From Datura wrightii (lineage: Eukaryota; Streptophyta; Magnoliopsida; Solanales; Solanaceae), in NCBI GenBank assembly GCA_035772735.1, contig JASDFA010000004.1:18813501-18877500 (forward strand): a stretch of 64,000 nt of DNA, in the 5' to 3' direction. The notes under the pieces are model-generated. The model saw only the letters and a list, made by a program, of their open reading frames with translations. It had not been told where the DNA came from and did not search any database. Positions 25,584 to 37,799 of this stretch are shown piece by piece. The first letter of the stretch is position 1. Every line of letters begins with the position of its first letter. The position numbers and the translations under genes are program-made.

Positions 25584-25598
25584 CCAGCTCTAATACCA
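25584..25598 (-). other. Primer-binding site (initiator Met tRNA) of the copia element
   Basis: On the minus strand TGGTATTAGAGCTGG directly follows the 5' LTR. It differs by one base from the usual TGGTATCAGAGC. Confidence 0.85.
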
Positions 25599-25780
25599 TG
25601 TTGATATATAACAAGAGTTTATTGAAGAACAAGAAAAGAAAGAGTCAAAAGGCTAACTACAGAGTTACAGAAGAGAATAGAAGACAATACACTAGAATGG
25701 AGAAGGTGGTGCCTATATATATATGCATAAGACTACCTAAAACCCTAAAGCCCGTCTGCTAACAAGTATATGGGCTAACA
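25599..25780 (-). repeat. 5' LTR of the copia element
   Basis: 182 bp and nearly identical to the LTR at 21938-22119. Confidence 0.93.
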
Positions 25781-25785
25781 TACAT

Positions 25786-27694
25786 AAATATTATCCAATA
25801 AAATTTATGTGTTTACAGATGTCCTTACTTTCAAATTCATCGAGTTGTAAAATTGATCAATAGATGAGTATTGAAGTATCGGTAAGAATAACCTCCCCTT
25901 TTTCAAGCGTAGTTAGAACCTTTTTTTTTATCTGAGGAAAGACAAAAAAACATTCTTCAAGTAACGGCTTGTCAACTAGCAAAAGCTGAATTCAAAGTTT
26001 TTAAACTGCGTGGCATTTAATTTGGGTTGTGCTTGAGAATTTTACTTGTTATATATTAATGATATATTAATAATAAGTCAAAAGCTTCCTTTTTAATGCC
26101 AACCATGTAAGTCTCTCTTTTTGTCACGGTTGCTTTGCTAAATCCAAATTAAGGTGATGCCTCTTGAACTCCTACAACATATATGTTTGGGATTTCGACA
26201 TCAATTATTTTTTGCATTTTCTAGACCCGATTTAGTAGGAAATTTTTTTCCCATTGTAATTTGAATTCTCTGGGAAAGAAGTCTATTTTATGAGGAACTC
26301 TTTATTCTTCTCTTACTGAAAAACAAATAACTTTTCGGACAATGGTTATAAAAATGAGGAGCAACCAAAACAATTTTATATTACAGTAGCTCGAATAAAT
26401 TCTTCTCTGATCTAGCCTTTGTTTTCTTTGCACTAGCAACATTCGGTAAGTAAACTTTCTCCTGTTGAGATACTTTGATTTTTGATTTTCTTAGCCTCGT
26501 TCCTTTGTTGTCCAATTTTGTTAGCACATTATGAATGTAACTTCACTTTTTTGTGTGTATTGATCATGCAATCTGTTATGCTTTAGGAAAAGCAAAGTCG
26601 CAACTAAATTCGGTCACATGAGTTTTTAAAAAAAAGGCATGTTGTTACTTGATCATCATAAATAATTCATTCAAATGTGAAGGCATATATAAGCCGGAGA
26701 AAGGAAGACAGTTTGCATTGAAGTATAAAAAATGTATTTTATTTCCTCAACATTGCAAGAGTTCATTATATCCATGATGAAAACAAAAAATTGATGAAAT
26801 CTTGTACAAAAAGCCTAAAGTCATATAAATGAGTGACTCTAAGGATTTCTATTGGTTTGTTTTGAAGCTTATTCCATTATTATATGATCTTTTTACATGT
26901 GATTAATCATCATTGATGATGTGCGCCTCAATTCCATGATATGATGATCTCTTTAATTATCATCTCTCTTAAAATTTCAATTACAACATGCAAGAGCCGC
27001 TTTTCATGAGCTTCAATAATGTAATAGAAGAACGTGTCATGATTGAGGGATGAGCAGCTTCCCACAATGATCCATGACAATAAAATATTCGCGCATATTG
27101 TGTACCTCACTTAGATGACATCAATTTTCTTTGAGCTCTTTTTCAAAATCCATGACAAAAATTAAAAAAAAAGATTTATGAAGCATGTTGACCAAAGTCA
27201 CATCGTGCCGGATCATACCGTCAACTTCAATAATTTATTTTGGTAAATTTAGGCTGATTTAATCTTCTATTTTTGGCAGAAATGCAGTATGTAAAGTTTG
27301 ATTTTCATAGGATCAAACCATTTGCGATTAGAACGCTCATGACTCAAGATATAAAAATTTTCGCGAGAATGCTCAAAGCTAGAAAACAAGCTCGACAGAC
27401 AGCTAGATCAACATCATAAATAAAATGTACGAATCTAGTTAGAGTTAGGACTTCATTTTCGTATATGTTTTAGCTATGAAAGTTTTCTTTTCAATATCGC
27501 AAACGGCTTGCAATATGAATACTTCTTGACGTACAAAACTTTTTGTAAGAGTGCACCAAGCTAATGGCTGCATCAAATTCAAAAAATAAACTGTATATAT
27601 TCGGATTGATTTAGGACTTCATTTTAATATATGTTTCAGTTATGAAAGTTTTCTTTCTAACGTCATATACAACTCGCGATTTGGATATTTCTAG
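25786..27694. other. Spacer, no gene recognised
   Basis: Mostly AT-rich, non-coding. Two diverged blocks of about 80 bp near 27445 and 27607 (GGACTTCATTTT...ATGAAAGTTTTCTTT) form a direct duplication about 160 bp apart. No retrotransposon boundary was found. Confidence 0.5.
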
Positions 27695-28839
27695 TGATAG
27701 AAATGACTTCTAACTTAAACACAGGATGGGAAGAGGGTGGGGGGTTGGGGGGTGGGAGGGAATTGGGTCTATATCTATTTTCGCCCACTTGAAACTTTTT
27801 ACTATATTTCAGAATTCTTGGAAACACTGATAGACATTATTCCTCTGAACATTCCCTATCAGCAAGCAGAAAGTAAATAAATGAGTAAGAAAATAATGGA
27901 TACAAGATTTATACGTGGAAAATCATCCAGTCTCGAATGAATGTAAAAACTACGACCTACTCCGTAGTAGGATTTTACTTCAACTTCACTAAAATAACAC
28001 CGAACTAATTTATGGATTATCCCCCACCATCCAAAGGACCTACCACTAAGCCCTTATAAAGTTCTTAACTTGTTACTATTCTTACAAGCTACCCTTAGCT
28101 TGAGAAATAAAAACAACACACTTAAAACACTATTTGCAACCTTAACAGACGACTTCAAACAAAAGAAAGATTACAACCTTAACCTATTACATTCACTAGA
28201 GTTGACACTTGAGAGAATCTGTAACAGCTTTCTTGAACAAACCAGCGAACAGACTTGCATATAATCAACTCTCGTTCGTATTTCAGACTTGTTTTCTTGA
28301 TGATCAGAATCTTGGGTGCTGAAAATACTTTGTGAATGAATGCTTTTTCTTAGTGTACGTGTGCTCTCCTTTTATAAAATTCTTCATCCATTTCTTTTGC
28401 TTAGAGTCCATGTGACTAAGGAGAACTACAAGATATTACAGAATATTTCTTTCCTTTCAATAAATATTTTTTACCTCATTAATAAATATTTCTTTTCTTG
28501 CTCAGTTGAGATCTTGTAGTTTCCTTAACTACTTCAACTTTATTTCCTACAACTTACAAGATATCACCGAATATTTATTTTCTTATCAATAAATATTTAT
28601 TACCTCATCAACAAACATTTATATTTTTGTTCAGTTGAGATCTTATAGTTTCCTTGTTGACTTCAACTTCATCTCTTTTTATTTTTTTACAACTTATAGA
28701 AAAATAAAATACTTCTAGAATAATTAACTATAACAATAAATATCCTTTGATGAAAATTCTTTAGTTGCTAATTTCCTATTATTATTCTCCTTCAATTATG
28801 ACAAGTATATTTTATTTGTTATCGTTAAAATCTTAGTCA
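27695..28839 (-). repeat. E1 3' LTR, about 1.15 kb
   Basis: On the plus strand it runs TGATAGAAATGAC to TCTTAGTCA. The adjoining internal sequence read on the minus strand, AAAAAGGGAGAA, is a polypurine tract. The inner end is set by the CA and the tract and is accurate to a few bases. Confidence 0.65.
27725..27766 (+). other. G-run cluster in the E1 LTR
   Basis: At least six runs of three or more G separated by 1-4 bases; the pattern fits a G-quadruplex on the plus strand. The other LTR copy keeps a shorter G-rich version (33441-33456). Confidence 0.5.
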
Positions 28840-30340
28840 ATAAATTCTCCCTTTTTGATGTTGACAAACAAAGTATGCTTGCATTATTATTTTTCACACA
28901 GGGCTATATTACTGCACACAGACAATCCTCCAAGGTAGAAAGTTGAAAGAAATTTAGAAAGAAATAAGCTCAGATCTCATTGATGAACCAATTTCACTCT
29001 TATAATCAAGCATATTGCATACTCTTCTTCCTTTTGGCATCATTAAAAAGAATAAAATGAGAAAGGAAGAAAAAATCAATCGTACTTAGCTCACCACCGC
29101 TGGGCTAGAAATCATAAGCAGCGCCAAGTCAAGAGAATTTCAAGATGAAATCTAATGATATTAGTCATCCTCATGAATTCATTATAGATAGGAAAAAAGA
29201 ACAAACAAGAGTTAGAGGATCCAACAGTTAGATATAACCCATTAACACGTTCAACAAACTAATAATGTTCAGAAAAGAAAAGATAAATAGGAAAAGAACA
29301 TGTTTTTAAGGTGAAAGGAGAGAAGGTTGGAAAGTAGAGTGTGGTGCAGTATGAGAAAGTCTTCGAATCATATCCACAAAAATCATTGTGTCCTAAAGTA
29401 GCAACCTCTTCATTCCGAGCAATTTGAGCCCGAAGGTTTTCATTATCCAGAGGAAGATATTCCTTCTCCAGTAGCAATCTGTCAATCTTAGAGTTTGAGG
29501 GAACTAAGCCATGGTGATGCTCCAAACCAACATAATAACCCTCCAAGGCAGCTTCTTTGAAAGAACTCCTTCACTTAAATTTTTTTATTTACTTTTTTTA
29601 TTTTTCTTTTCACTAATAGGCACGAGAAGTGAAAACCGCACTTTGTAAGTTTTGATAAACTCTAGTCGAAGATGCAGGACCAGAGGCAAAATTTAGTTTC
29701 TTTGTAGCTCTTGAAGTGGGGAGAAGGACATGTTTGCGAGCATCTTTTTTAGTTGTGCAAGAAATACCAAATCATCAGAGCTAGCAGAATCAGACAATAA
29801 GAATATATCTCGTGAATACACATCCTTTGATGGTCATCGACCGGTGGACTTTTCCCCTCAGTAAAAGACATAGTTTTGATTTGACTAGTATCAGGCACTG
29901 ACGGATTTTGGGAAGAAGGTGAATCATGATTTGTAGAGTTTTAATAGGCGTGGGATTGAAATATAAGAGAGATGGGACATGTTTGAGTGACGTGGAAATT
30001 TAGGATTAGGAAAGAACATTAGAAATCAATGAACATATTTTAAAGGTGTACCTGACCGTCTCCTGTAAGCGTTCCATGTGTGTTCCCATCTAAGTATCAA
30101 TATGAAAAATAAGGGCAATATCAGTAGATATATTTTACTCTCATTAAAATTGTGTGATGTGAGTATGCAAGGTAATTGCATCAATTTTGAGTTAAATATT
30201 GAGTAATCATTTTTAAGCAATGACTGATTTTACCTCAAGATGGTCGTCACCCATCCATCATCGGAAAGAGTCCCCCTTTTTTCTTTTCTTTTATTTATTT
30301 TTTTTGGCCAAGGTAGAGAGAAAATCATGTATTGAGTTAA
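28840..30340 (-). pseudogene. E1 post-pol region, non-functional
   Basis: It corresponds to the segment after RNase H that in Sire-like elements often carries an extra (env-position) gene. An open stretch at 29259-29546 has a heptad-like part (LLLEKEYLPLDNENLRAQIA) that could have been coiled coil. Acidic and Ser-rich fragments can be read around 29700-29900. The rest is broken and cannot be assigned. Confidence 0.4.
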
Positions 30341-31517
30341 TATTTATCATTTCAAGGTCGAGCTTATTTTTCTCAAATAGTTCACTGCTAAGTGCCTTAG
30401 TAAAAATGTCAGCAATTGATTCTCTGTATTGCAGAATTCCATAGATATGAAATAGGGGGCTGATCCATTGTTTGCTCCTTAGTCATCTAATTTGTTTGGG
30501 AACACCCATTTGGTGCCAATCACGGTTTGCCCATTTGGTGATGGTTCAAGTGCCATGCTTTGCTCCTTTTCAAACTGGTTCAGCTATTCCGGCATAGCCA
30601 TTATCCTCTTGATGAAGTTGTTAGGTTCAATAGAAGATAGAAGAACAGAAAAGGCACAAAAGTTATTCGTTGAGGCCCTGGTCTAAATTCTCTTATTTAG
30701 ATAAATTATGATTAATCAAGGAGATGAGATCTTTGATACTTCCAGGGCCTTAAGTTTAGCTCTTGTGAGTTTTTACTGATGTATGGAATAGTGTCAGAGA
30801 CTGTTCTTTGAACTATTTCTTCTCCTGCACTTATCACTATTTCAGAGCTTTTCCCCCTGAATTTTCCAGAATAGGCTTAGGTTCTGAGGGAACATTCAAT
30901 GGATCTATTTCCTTGATTGTTACTTCAGATTGAACAAGTGCACTTACTTTCTTTGTCACAATTGATTGAGATCAATCTCAACGTCGTCCTCACTCTCTTA
31001 AAAAATTCCTTTAACAAAGATGTTAGATTTATAAAAAAAATAACATAAATACTTTCTTCAACACACTTTGTTCTTTTATTTTAGGCAGATCAATGACAAG
31101 ATTTTTTGACAATAATTTATTTAGTAATGCTAAACTAGCATTACCCAAACACTAAGACAAGTTAACCTATTTTCAGAAAATGATAGAATGCATGCTTTGT
31201 AAACATTTTTATATCGCTTTTCTTCCATCACAACTTCCCAGACTTGTCACTAATGACTTGACAATCGATGGAGGAGAATAACACATTGTTTCCTTGATCA
31301 CAAGCTGAGATATGCCCAATAAGTTGGGTTTTAATTCATTAATCAAATACACATTTTTTATAAATTGAGTGAGAGACTTACCTATCTTATTTATACCGAT
31401 CACTGTATCTTTCTTTCCATCTCCGAAGGATACAGATCCTTCGTTAAAGATTGATCGAGAGAGAAAAAGTTTCTTATTTTCTGTCATGTGTCTGGAGCAA
31501 CCACTATTTGATGTCAC
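30340..31517 (-). pseudogene. E1 protease, RT N-terminus and RNase H C-terminus fragments
   Basis: 31209-31517 reads SNSGCSRHMTENKKLFL, the protease active region with D changed to N, and ends LLGISQL like the usual LLSISQL. Around 30510-30590 is an RT N-terminal piece (EPSPNGQTVIGTKWVFPNK). About 30360-30450 reads ADIFTKALSSELFEKNKLD, the very end of RNase H. Integrase and the RT catalytic core are missing, so large internal deletions have taken place. Confidence 0.75.
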
Positions 31518-32386
31518 TTTTTGTTGCTCTCTCTCACTTCAGTCTGCAAAAAAAAATCACTTATTAGTTTTGGGAACCCACACTAGTGTAGTTCCCTTTC
31601 TTTGAGAGGTTGAATCTTTTTGTCCATCTAATAATATTTTTATTTTTTTCAAGAGCTTTTATTCTAGCTAAACATTCATATCTTAAGTGCCCAGTGTGTT
31701 CACAGTGGCTACGTAAGCAATATTCTGGCAGATCAACATATTTTTTTTACATCCCATCTGACCGCTTTGTTTTTGTAGTCAAGTCCATTGTGACATTTAT
31801 TGTAATGTTTTTTTAGCCAGTTCAAACCTTTAGTAGATTTATTCCATTTCTTAGTTGTTGCAAGGTCAGAATTAACATGATTCAAGGTCTCTTAAAGCTC
31901 TGAATTTTTATTTATCTCTTTGTTTAGTTCCATTTTCAGAGAGATAACTTCATATTCAAGGGACTTTTAACCGTTGTTAATGTGTCCATTGCTCATTATT
32001 TGAGCTTTCTTAATGTTGAAAATTTTAGCCTTTAGAGAGGAGATTGTCCTCTCTAGTTTGCTGTTTTCATCAGCGAGTGTTCCTTAATAGTTTTAAACTC
32101 AATTTTTTATCTCTTGAAAATTTTGAAGTCAGATTTTAAGTTTGAAAATTTTCCGTACAATTTATTTTTCTCAATACTCAGATAATGAAAATCATCCACT
32201 AAGAAAAGTAGTAATTTCACAACTTTATTTTTAGAAAGATTGTGAACTTGAGCCTTAAGTTCGTTTAAACTTACCTTGGATGATTCTTCATCTTGTTAGA
32301 GACGCTTTTGGCCATGAGAGCTGGCTATTCATCATCAATGTCATCATCTATAGAGTTTTCATCGGAGGTTTCACCCCATGTAGCTT

Positions 32387-33400
32387 TCATGACCTTTTTG
32401 AATGCTTTTGAAGCCATATGTTTTGTCTCTTTGAATCTGACCATTCCTTCCTTTGTTTCTCTTTCGTCAAGGGACAGTCTTTGAATATATGGTCCTGCTT
32501 TCCACATTTAAAGCACCTATTGAATTGTCCCTTGTCAGTGACCTTTCTCTTATTGTGAGGTTCTTTCTTTTCAGAGTTTTTCTTCTTAAAATATTTCTTG
32601 AACGTACAAACAAACATTTCCATTTCCTCATCAACTAAGTCTGAATCATGCTGTGCAGCCTTGAGAACCAGAATGCATTCCTTCTTGGGTTCTTCAACAA
32701 CCTTGTCAATTGCTTGAAAGCTCATATGTCTGTAAGTTACCAATAAGCTCGTCCATTTGCATTGTATTCATTTGTTTTGCTTCCTTAATGGCAGTCACCT
32801 TGGGTTCGCATGAAGCTAGCATAATTCTTAAAATTTTCTTGACATTTTTCTCAGTGTAAAATTCCTTCCCAAGTGATTTCAGTTCATTGGTTATGTGGGT
32901 GAATCTGGTAAACATATCTTTCACTGACTCTTTCTCACTCATTACAAATAATTCAAATTTCTTAATGAGCATGTCAATTCTAGATTGTTTAACCTGATTC
33001 ATACCTTCATGGGCTCGTGTGAGGGAATCCCAGATTTCTATAGCACATGAGCTGCCTAATATTTTGTTGTACTCATCTATCCCCAGCCTAAAGTATAGGA
33101 TTTTAATGACTTTGGCATTTTTTCGTCATTCTAAAGTCATATGCATCAAACTCTTCCTTAGTCTTGGGAAATTTTGAACCATCAGCTTTAACTTTGGTGG
33201 GGATTTATGGACCGCACAATGTGATTAGCCATAGCTGGTAGTCTTCAGCCTCTAAATAAATCTCACACTCTATTTTTCCATAAGCTATAATGTTGCCCAT
33301 TGAATAGAGGAGGTCTAGTGCTGGATTCTCTCTAGTAATATTATTTCAGAAGCCATTTCAAGGATCTCTTGAAGGAGTTAACCTATATACGAGAAGCCTA
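32387..33400 (-). pseudogene. E1 gag remnant
   Basis: Two overlapping frames. 32706-33002 reads MNQVKQSRIDMLIKKFELF...MDELIGNLQTYEL, typical of Sire-like gag. 32387-32743 carries the zinc knuckle CFKCGKQDHIFKDC (CX2CX4HX4C). A frameshift lies near 32720. Sequence at 33003-33100 continues the frame upstream (EIWDSLTRAHEG) but is broken. Confidence 0.8.
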
Positions 33401-33401
33401 T

Positions 33402-33413
33402 TTTGATACCAAT
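33402..33413 (-). other. E1 primer-binding site
   Basis: The minus strand reads AATTGGTATCAA next to the LTR, matching the Met-tRNA type TGGTATCAxAG. Confidence 0.6.
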
Positions 33414-33469
33414 TGATAGAAATGACTTCTAATTAGACATAAGAGGGGGGAGGGGGATGAATTAGGTCT
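33414..33469 (-). repeat. E1 5' LTR fragment, cut by E2
   Basis: It aligns with 27695-27770 up to GAATTAGGTCT. Immediately after, E2's LTR begins at 33470. Confidence 0.75.
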
Positions 33470-34254
33470 TGTTGCATATTCATATTATTGTTTTGATGAT
33501 TGACAAAAGTGTTCCAGGATGATATGGCATGATAAGATGGACCAGGTACAACTTTCTGTTTCACACTGATGTGGATGGCTAGGAATTATTCCTGATGTGC
33601 AGGTGACATATGTTGACTTTATTCAATACGAGATGCGTGTGAAGTACATATGGCGTGTGACGACTTTGGAGGAATTCTTGTGCATCACTTAAAAGGAAAA
33701 CACAATTGGACTTCAACAAGGAAGCAAATATTGTAGAATCTTATTTGAGGAGAACAAGGAAAGGAGACATTGACTTTCTTTCGGTGAACAAAGAAGAAAA
33801 CCTAACAAGACCTAAGACGGCTAAGAGAGACTTATAAATAGCGCTTTGTAATTGAGAGTTTTCGTTTTTCCTACGACAGTTGAGTATTTGTAAAAAGAAA
33901 GATAAAAGCTTTTATTTACAACTGTCAAACAATGAGAGAGAGAGTTATCAGTGACTCTTGTTCTTAGGTGAGAAGAAGGTTTCTAACTTGATCTGTAATT
34001 TGAGAAATCATGTTACTGGTAGAGGTAACTAGTGGAGTTGTGAGGTACTAGAGTTAGTCCCTTTGATTGCAGAGTTGTAATCTAAAACTTGCTCGTGAGT
34101 TGAATAAAGTCCTATGTGATAGGTCGTGTTTTTGTTACTCCCTTGAGCAAGGAGGTTTTTCATATTATATTTGTGTGTTCTTTACTGTTGTTTTTCTGTG
34201 TATGTGATATAATTGAACCACGTTCAATATCGTGAATTATAGGTGGTGATTTCA
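33470..34254 (+). repeat. E2 5' LTR, about 785 bp
   Basis: From TGTTGCATATT to GGTGGTGATTTCA, just before the primer-binding site. It matches 41742-42325 over the first 585 bp. Confidence 0.85.
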
Positions 34255-34256
34255 GT

Positions 34257-34271
34257 TGGTATCAGAGCAGG
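34257..34271 (+). other. E2 primer-binding site (Met tRNA)
   Basis: TGGTATCAGAGCAGG follows the LTR; perfect for the initiator-Met type. Confidence 0.9.
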
Positions 34272-34309
34272 GGTTTCTAATAAAGTTTATACCTTGAAAA
34301 ATCAAATCA

Positions 34310-35940
34310 TGACAGCACCACCAACAGCTCAGGAGGGACAATCAACCACAAAACCACCCTTGTTCAATAGGCACTACTATGGGTGGTGGAAGAATCGCAT
34401 GATGGATTTTCTTATAGGTGAAGATCACAATCTGTGGAATGTAGTGTTGGATGGACCTACCATCCCCATGAAACTGGCTGAAGACGGAAAAACACAAATA
34501 CCAAAAGGAAGATTGGAGTATAAGAAAGAAAAAAAATTAGCAGTTGAGATCAATGCAAAGGCAAAGAAGATCCTAGTATGTGGACTTGGTCCTAACGAAT
34601 ACAATTGAATCTCTTCTTTTACTAGCGCAAAAGAAATCTGGGATGCCCTCCAGACAGCTCATGAAGGAACAAGTCAAGTGAAGAAGTCAAAAATTGACAT
34701 GCTAAATTGTCAATATGAGTTGTTTAAAATGAAGGTGGGGGAATCTATTCATGACATGCATACTAGATTTTCATCTATTATCAATGAGATTACTCTTTAG
34801 GTGAAGTCATTCCAACACACAAGACGATAAGGAAGCTTCTAAGTGTTCTTCCTGAAACCTTGGAAAGCAAAGTGGAAGCTATTTCTAAAGTAAGAGATCT
34901 TGATACTCTGACTATGGATGATTTGATAGGAAACTTAAGGACCTATGAACTCAAGAAGTCTCAAGAAAAGGAACTCTCTAGTTCTCATAAAGAAAAGAAC
35001 CTGGTTCTCAAGACCACAGTCGAAGACGACAACATGGCCCTGCTTACCCAAAAATTCCAATGAATTATTAAGAAAGGGTTTATACTCAAAGGAAGAATAC
35101 TTCAAATCATTCAACAAAAATCTTCGAGATCAGACTTGTCACAAATGTGGTGAACATGGACACTTTATGAAGGATTTCCCTCAATGGGAGCTAGAACACA
35201 AGTGAAATCTAGGTGAAAAATCTAAGAATGTAAAGAAGGATCAATTTCAGATTTTCAATAGAAGACTTACCACAAAAGAAGCTGACAGTGTAGTAAAGCG
35301 AGCTCTAGCTGCAGTGGGAGATACTTCGACTGAAGAATCTGAAGGAGCCACTAAACAAGATGACTGCTCTCTCTTGGCTATGGATGATTTAGATGATGAA
35401 GATGTGTTGGCTCTCATGGCAGATGTGGAATCAGATAGTGAAGATGATAAAAACGAGGTAAGTTTTCTGGAACTCAGTTTAAAAATTAAAACTTATTCTT
35501 AAAAGAAGCTAGCATCATTATCATTTGATCTCATAGATGAATTGAACACTATGTCCATTGAAAAGGAATAGATAATGAATGCATTCGCATCTCTGAAATA
35601 AGAGAATAAAAACCTAGAAGAAGAAAAAAAGGGGTTGTTAAAAAGCGCTGATGACTATATGGAAATACTCAAAGAAAATCATGAGAAAAGCGAAACCATA
35701 AAGAAACTCACCTTAGAGTCACAAACACTGAATGTTGAAGTTCAGAGGCTTCAAAAGACCTTGAATATAAATAGAGTTGAAATAGAAAGATCTTTAAAAT
35801 GGACAAAATCTTCTGAATTTCTAAATTCTATGAATGAAAAGCAACCTAAAAAAAGACAAGGACTGGGATACAAAGATGGAACACATAGTTCAAAGACAAA
35901 TTTAAATTGCACATCACTTTTTGTTTCCACTGTGGGTTGA
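34310..35940 (+). pseudogene. E2 gag, broken
   Basis: It starts MTAPPTAQEGQSTTKPPLFN and runs to a stop at 34606-34608 after NEYN. It resumes with AKEIWDALQTAHEGTSQVKK, ESIHDMHTRF and LDTLTMDDLIGNLRTYEL. The zinc knuckle at about 35140 reads CHKCGEHGHFMKDF, so its last Cys has become Phe. Acidic and coiled-coil-like parts follow (35314-35940; LTLESQTLNVEVQRLQKTL). Several stops and at least one frameshift remove function. Confidence 0.85.
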
Positions 35941-36164
35941 CAGGACATTATCAAGAACAGTGTTTAATCAAGCAAAAAGATACAAAAAAATTTTGATTAT
36001 GCAAAATCAAGGATAATGAACGGTGAAAACAAAAGAAAAACCTTGAAAATAAATAGAAAAATAATTTTGTCATACTGGGCTAAAAGAGATTTAATTTATC
36101 CATTCAAAAATGGAAAGGGACCCAAGCTTGTCTGGGTACCCAAATCTAACCTTTGACTATTTGT

Positions 36165-37600
36165 GCAGGAAAAAGTGGGAGGAAAGAAAGGAATTTGGTA
36201 CATGAACAGTGCATGCTCCATGCACATGACAGGAACAGTGGAAAGCTTCCTCTCACTCACTAGTCACAAATGTGGAAGTGTAGCCTTTGAAAATGGAAAA
36301 AGGGTGAAATCATTGAAATAGAAAAATTTGGAAGATCTATATCATAAGAAATTAACAATGTATATTATGTGAAGGGCCTGAAACACAATTTGCTAAGTAT
36401 CTCTCAAATGTGTGATAAGGGGAATTTTGTCTTATTTACATCAGCTGATTGCAAAGTCACCAGTCTGAATACAGGGAAACTGGTTCTCAAAGGACAAAGG
36501 TATAAAAATGTGTACAAGACAAATATTATGGACCCCATGGGAGAGGAACTTTCCTGCTTAAATGTGTTAATGGATAGTTCCTTACTCTAGAACAGACGCA
36601 TGGGTCATGCTAGCTTCTCTCATCTCAACAAGCTTGTAGAAAGGAACTGGTTCTAGGTCTTCCTAAAACTAAGTTCAAAGACAATTTGATCTGTGATGCT
36701 TGTGTAAAAGAAAAACATGTAAGATCATCTTTCAAGCCCAAAAAGGTAGTCAGCACTGCCAGATGCCTGCAGCTTATTTATATGGACCTGTGTGGTCCAA
36801 TGAGGGTAAAAAGCAGAGGAGGAAAATGATATGTGTTTCTTATTGTAGATGATATAACAGGTTCACATGGACACTATTTTTGGCTTCCAAAGATGAAAAG
36901 TTTGATGTATTCTCAATATTTGTTAAAAAAATTCAGAAGAAACAAAATCAGGTACTAGGAAGGATTAGATCAGACCATGGAACTGAGTTTGATAACTCAA
37001 ATTTTCTTGAATATCGTGCAAACTCAGGTATTAACCATAACTTCTCAGTACCAAGATCCTCACAGTAAAATGGAGTAGTGGAAAGAAAGATCAGAACCTT
37101 GGAGGATATGGCAAGAACTATGTTAATAGCAAGTGGACTACCTTAAGGATATTGGGCAGAGGCAGTAAACACAACTTGCTACTTAATTAGTAGATGTATG
37201 ATTAGACCGCTATTGGACAAAACTCCTTATGAACTGTTAAAGGGAAGAAAGCCAAATCTGACACATTTCAAAGCATTTGGGTACAAGTGTTTCATTCATA
37301 ACAATGGAAAAGATGCATAGGGAAAGTTTGATGCTAGGAGTGATGAAGGGATTTTTCTTAGCTACTTCTCACACAGTAAGGCCTATAAAGTCCTAAACAA
37401 AAGAACGAACTGTGTTAAAGAAAGTGTCCATGTGGTCTTCGATGAATAGAGGGAAGTATACAATGAAAGTGCTATGGAGGACATAGAGGAGATTGGTATG
37501 GCACCAAGTACAAACCTTGAGGGGGAATCAGTTACACAGGTTGAGGGTACTCATGATGAGATATCAAATATACCTACAATGTAAGGAACCAGTTCTAATG
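36165..37600 (+). pseudogene. E2 protease and integrase, broken
   Basis: The protease active site reads MNSACSMHMTG where DSGCSxHMTG is expected, so the catalytic Asp is lost. The frame continues NVYYVKGLKHNLLSISQMCD, then the GAG-pre-integrase HASFSHLNKL...CDACVKEKHV. Integrase residues are recognisable in IYMDLCGPM, RSDHGTEFDN and NGVVERKIRTLED, although stops interrupt between them. Integrase would insert the DNA copy into the genome; here it cannot be made. Confidence 0.85.
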
Positions 37601-37799
37601 CAGAACCAAGTGATACTGTCGAAGCATCAGAACTCACAACTAGTCTGAACACTTCAGGAGATAAACCTGGTTCTTCTCAGGCAACATAACAACAAGAGAT
37701 ATAAGCAGGTCACTGGAAGCATAAAAGTTCCCATCCCATTCATAATATACTTTCTTCGTTAGATACAGGAATACAGACCTAGTTCAGATTAAGAAACAT

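Larger units (their letters stand above)
21938..25780 (-). mobile_element. Ty1/copia element (Ale/Retrofit-like), integrase deleted
   Basis: Two 182-bp LTRs (21938-22119 and 25599-25780) both run TGTTGATATATAACAAGAG to GGGCTAACA. They are flanked by the 5-bp duplication TACAT (21933-21937, 25781-25785). On the minus strand the order is LTR, initiator-Met primer-binding site, gag, protease, GAG-pre-integrase, RT, RNase H, polypurine tract, LTR. At 3,843 bp it is short for the family, because the integrase core is missing. Only about six LTR differences are visible, so the insertion is fairly young. Confidence 0.93.
27695..33469 (-). mobile_element. E1: decayed Sire-like copia element, right LTR interrupted
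   Basis: TGATAGAAATGACTTCTAA occurs at 27695 and again at 33414. The second copy follows ATACCAAT, the reverse complement of a Met-tRNA primer-binding site, so the element reads on the minus strand. The left copy extends to about 28839 and the right is cut after 56 bp by E2. Inside, gag, protease, scraps of RT and RNase H and a post-pol region survive with many stops and deletions. It is the oldest layer of the nest. Confidence 0.8.

Noticed and set aside
30220..30686. Plus-strand open frames around 30220-30686
   Set aside because: The minus strand there reads as RT and RNase H fragments of E1, so the plus-strand frames are shadows.
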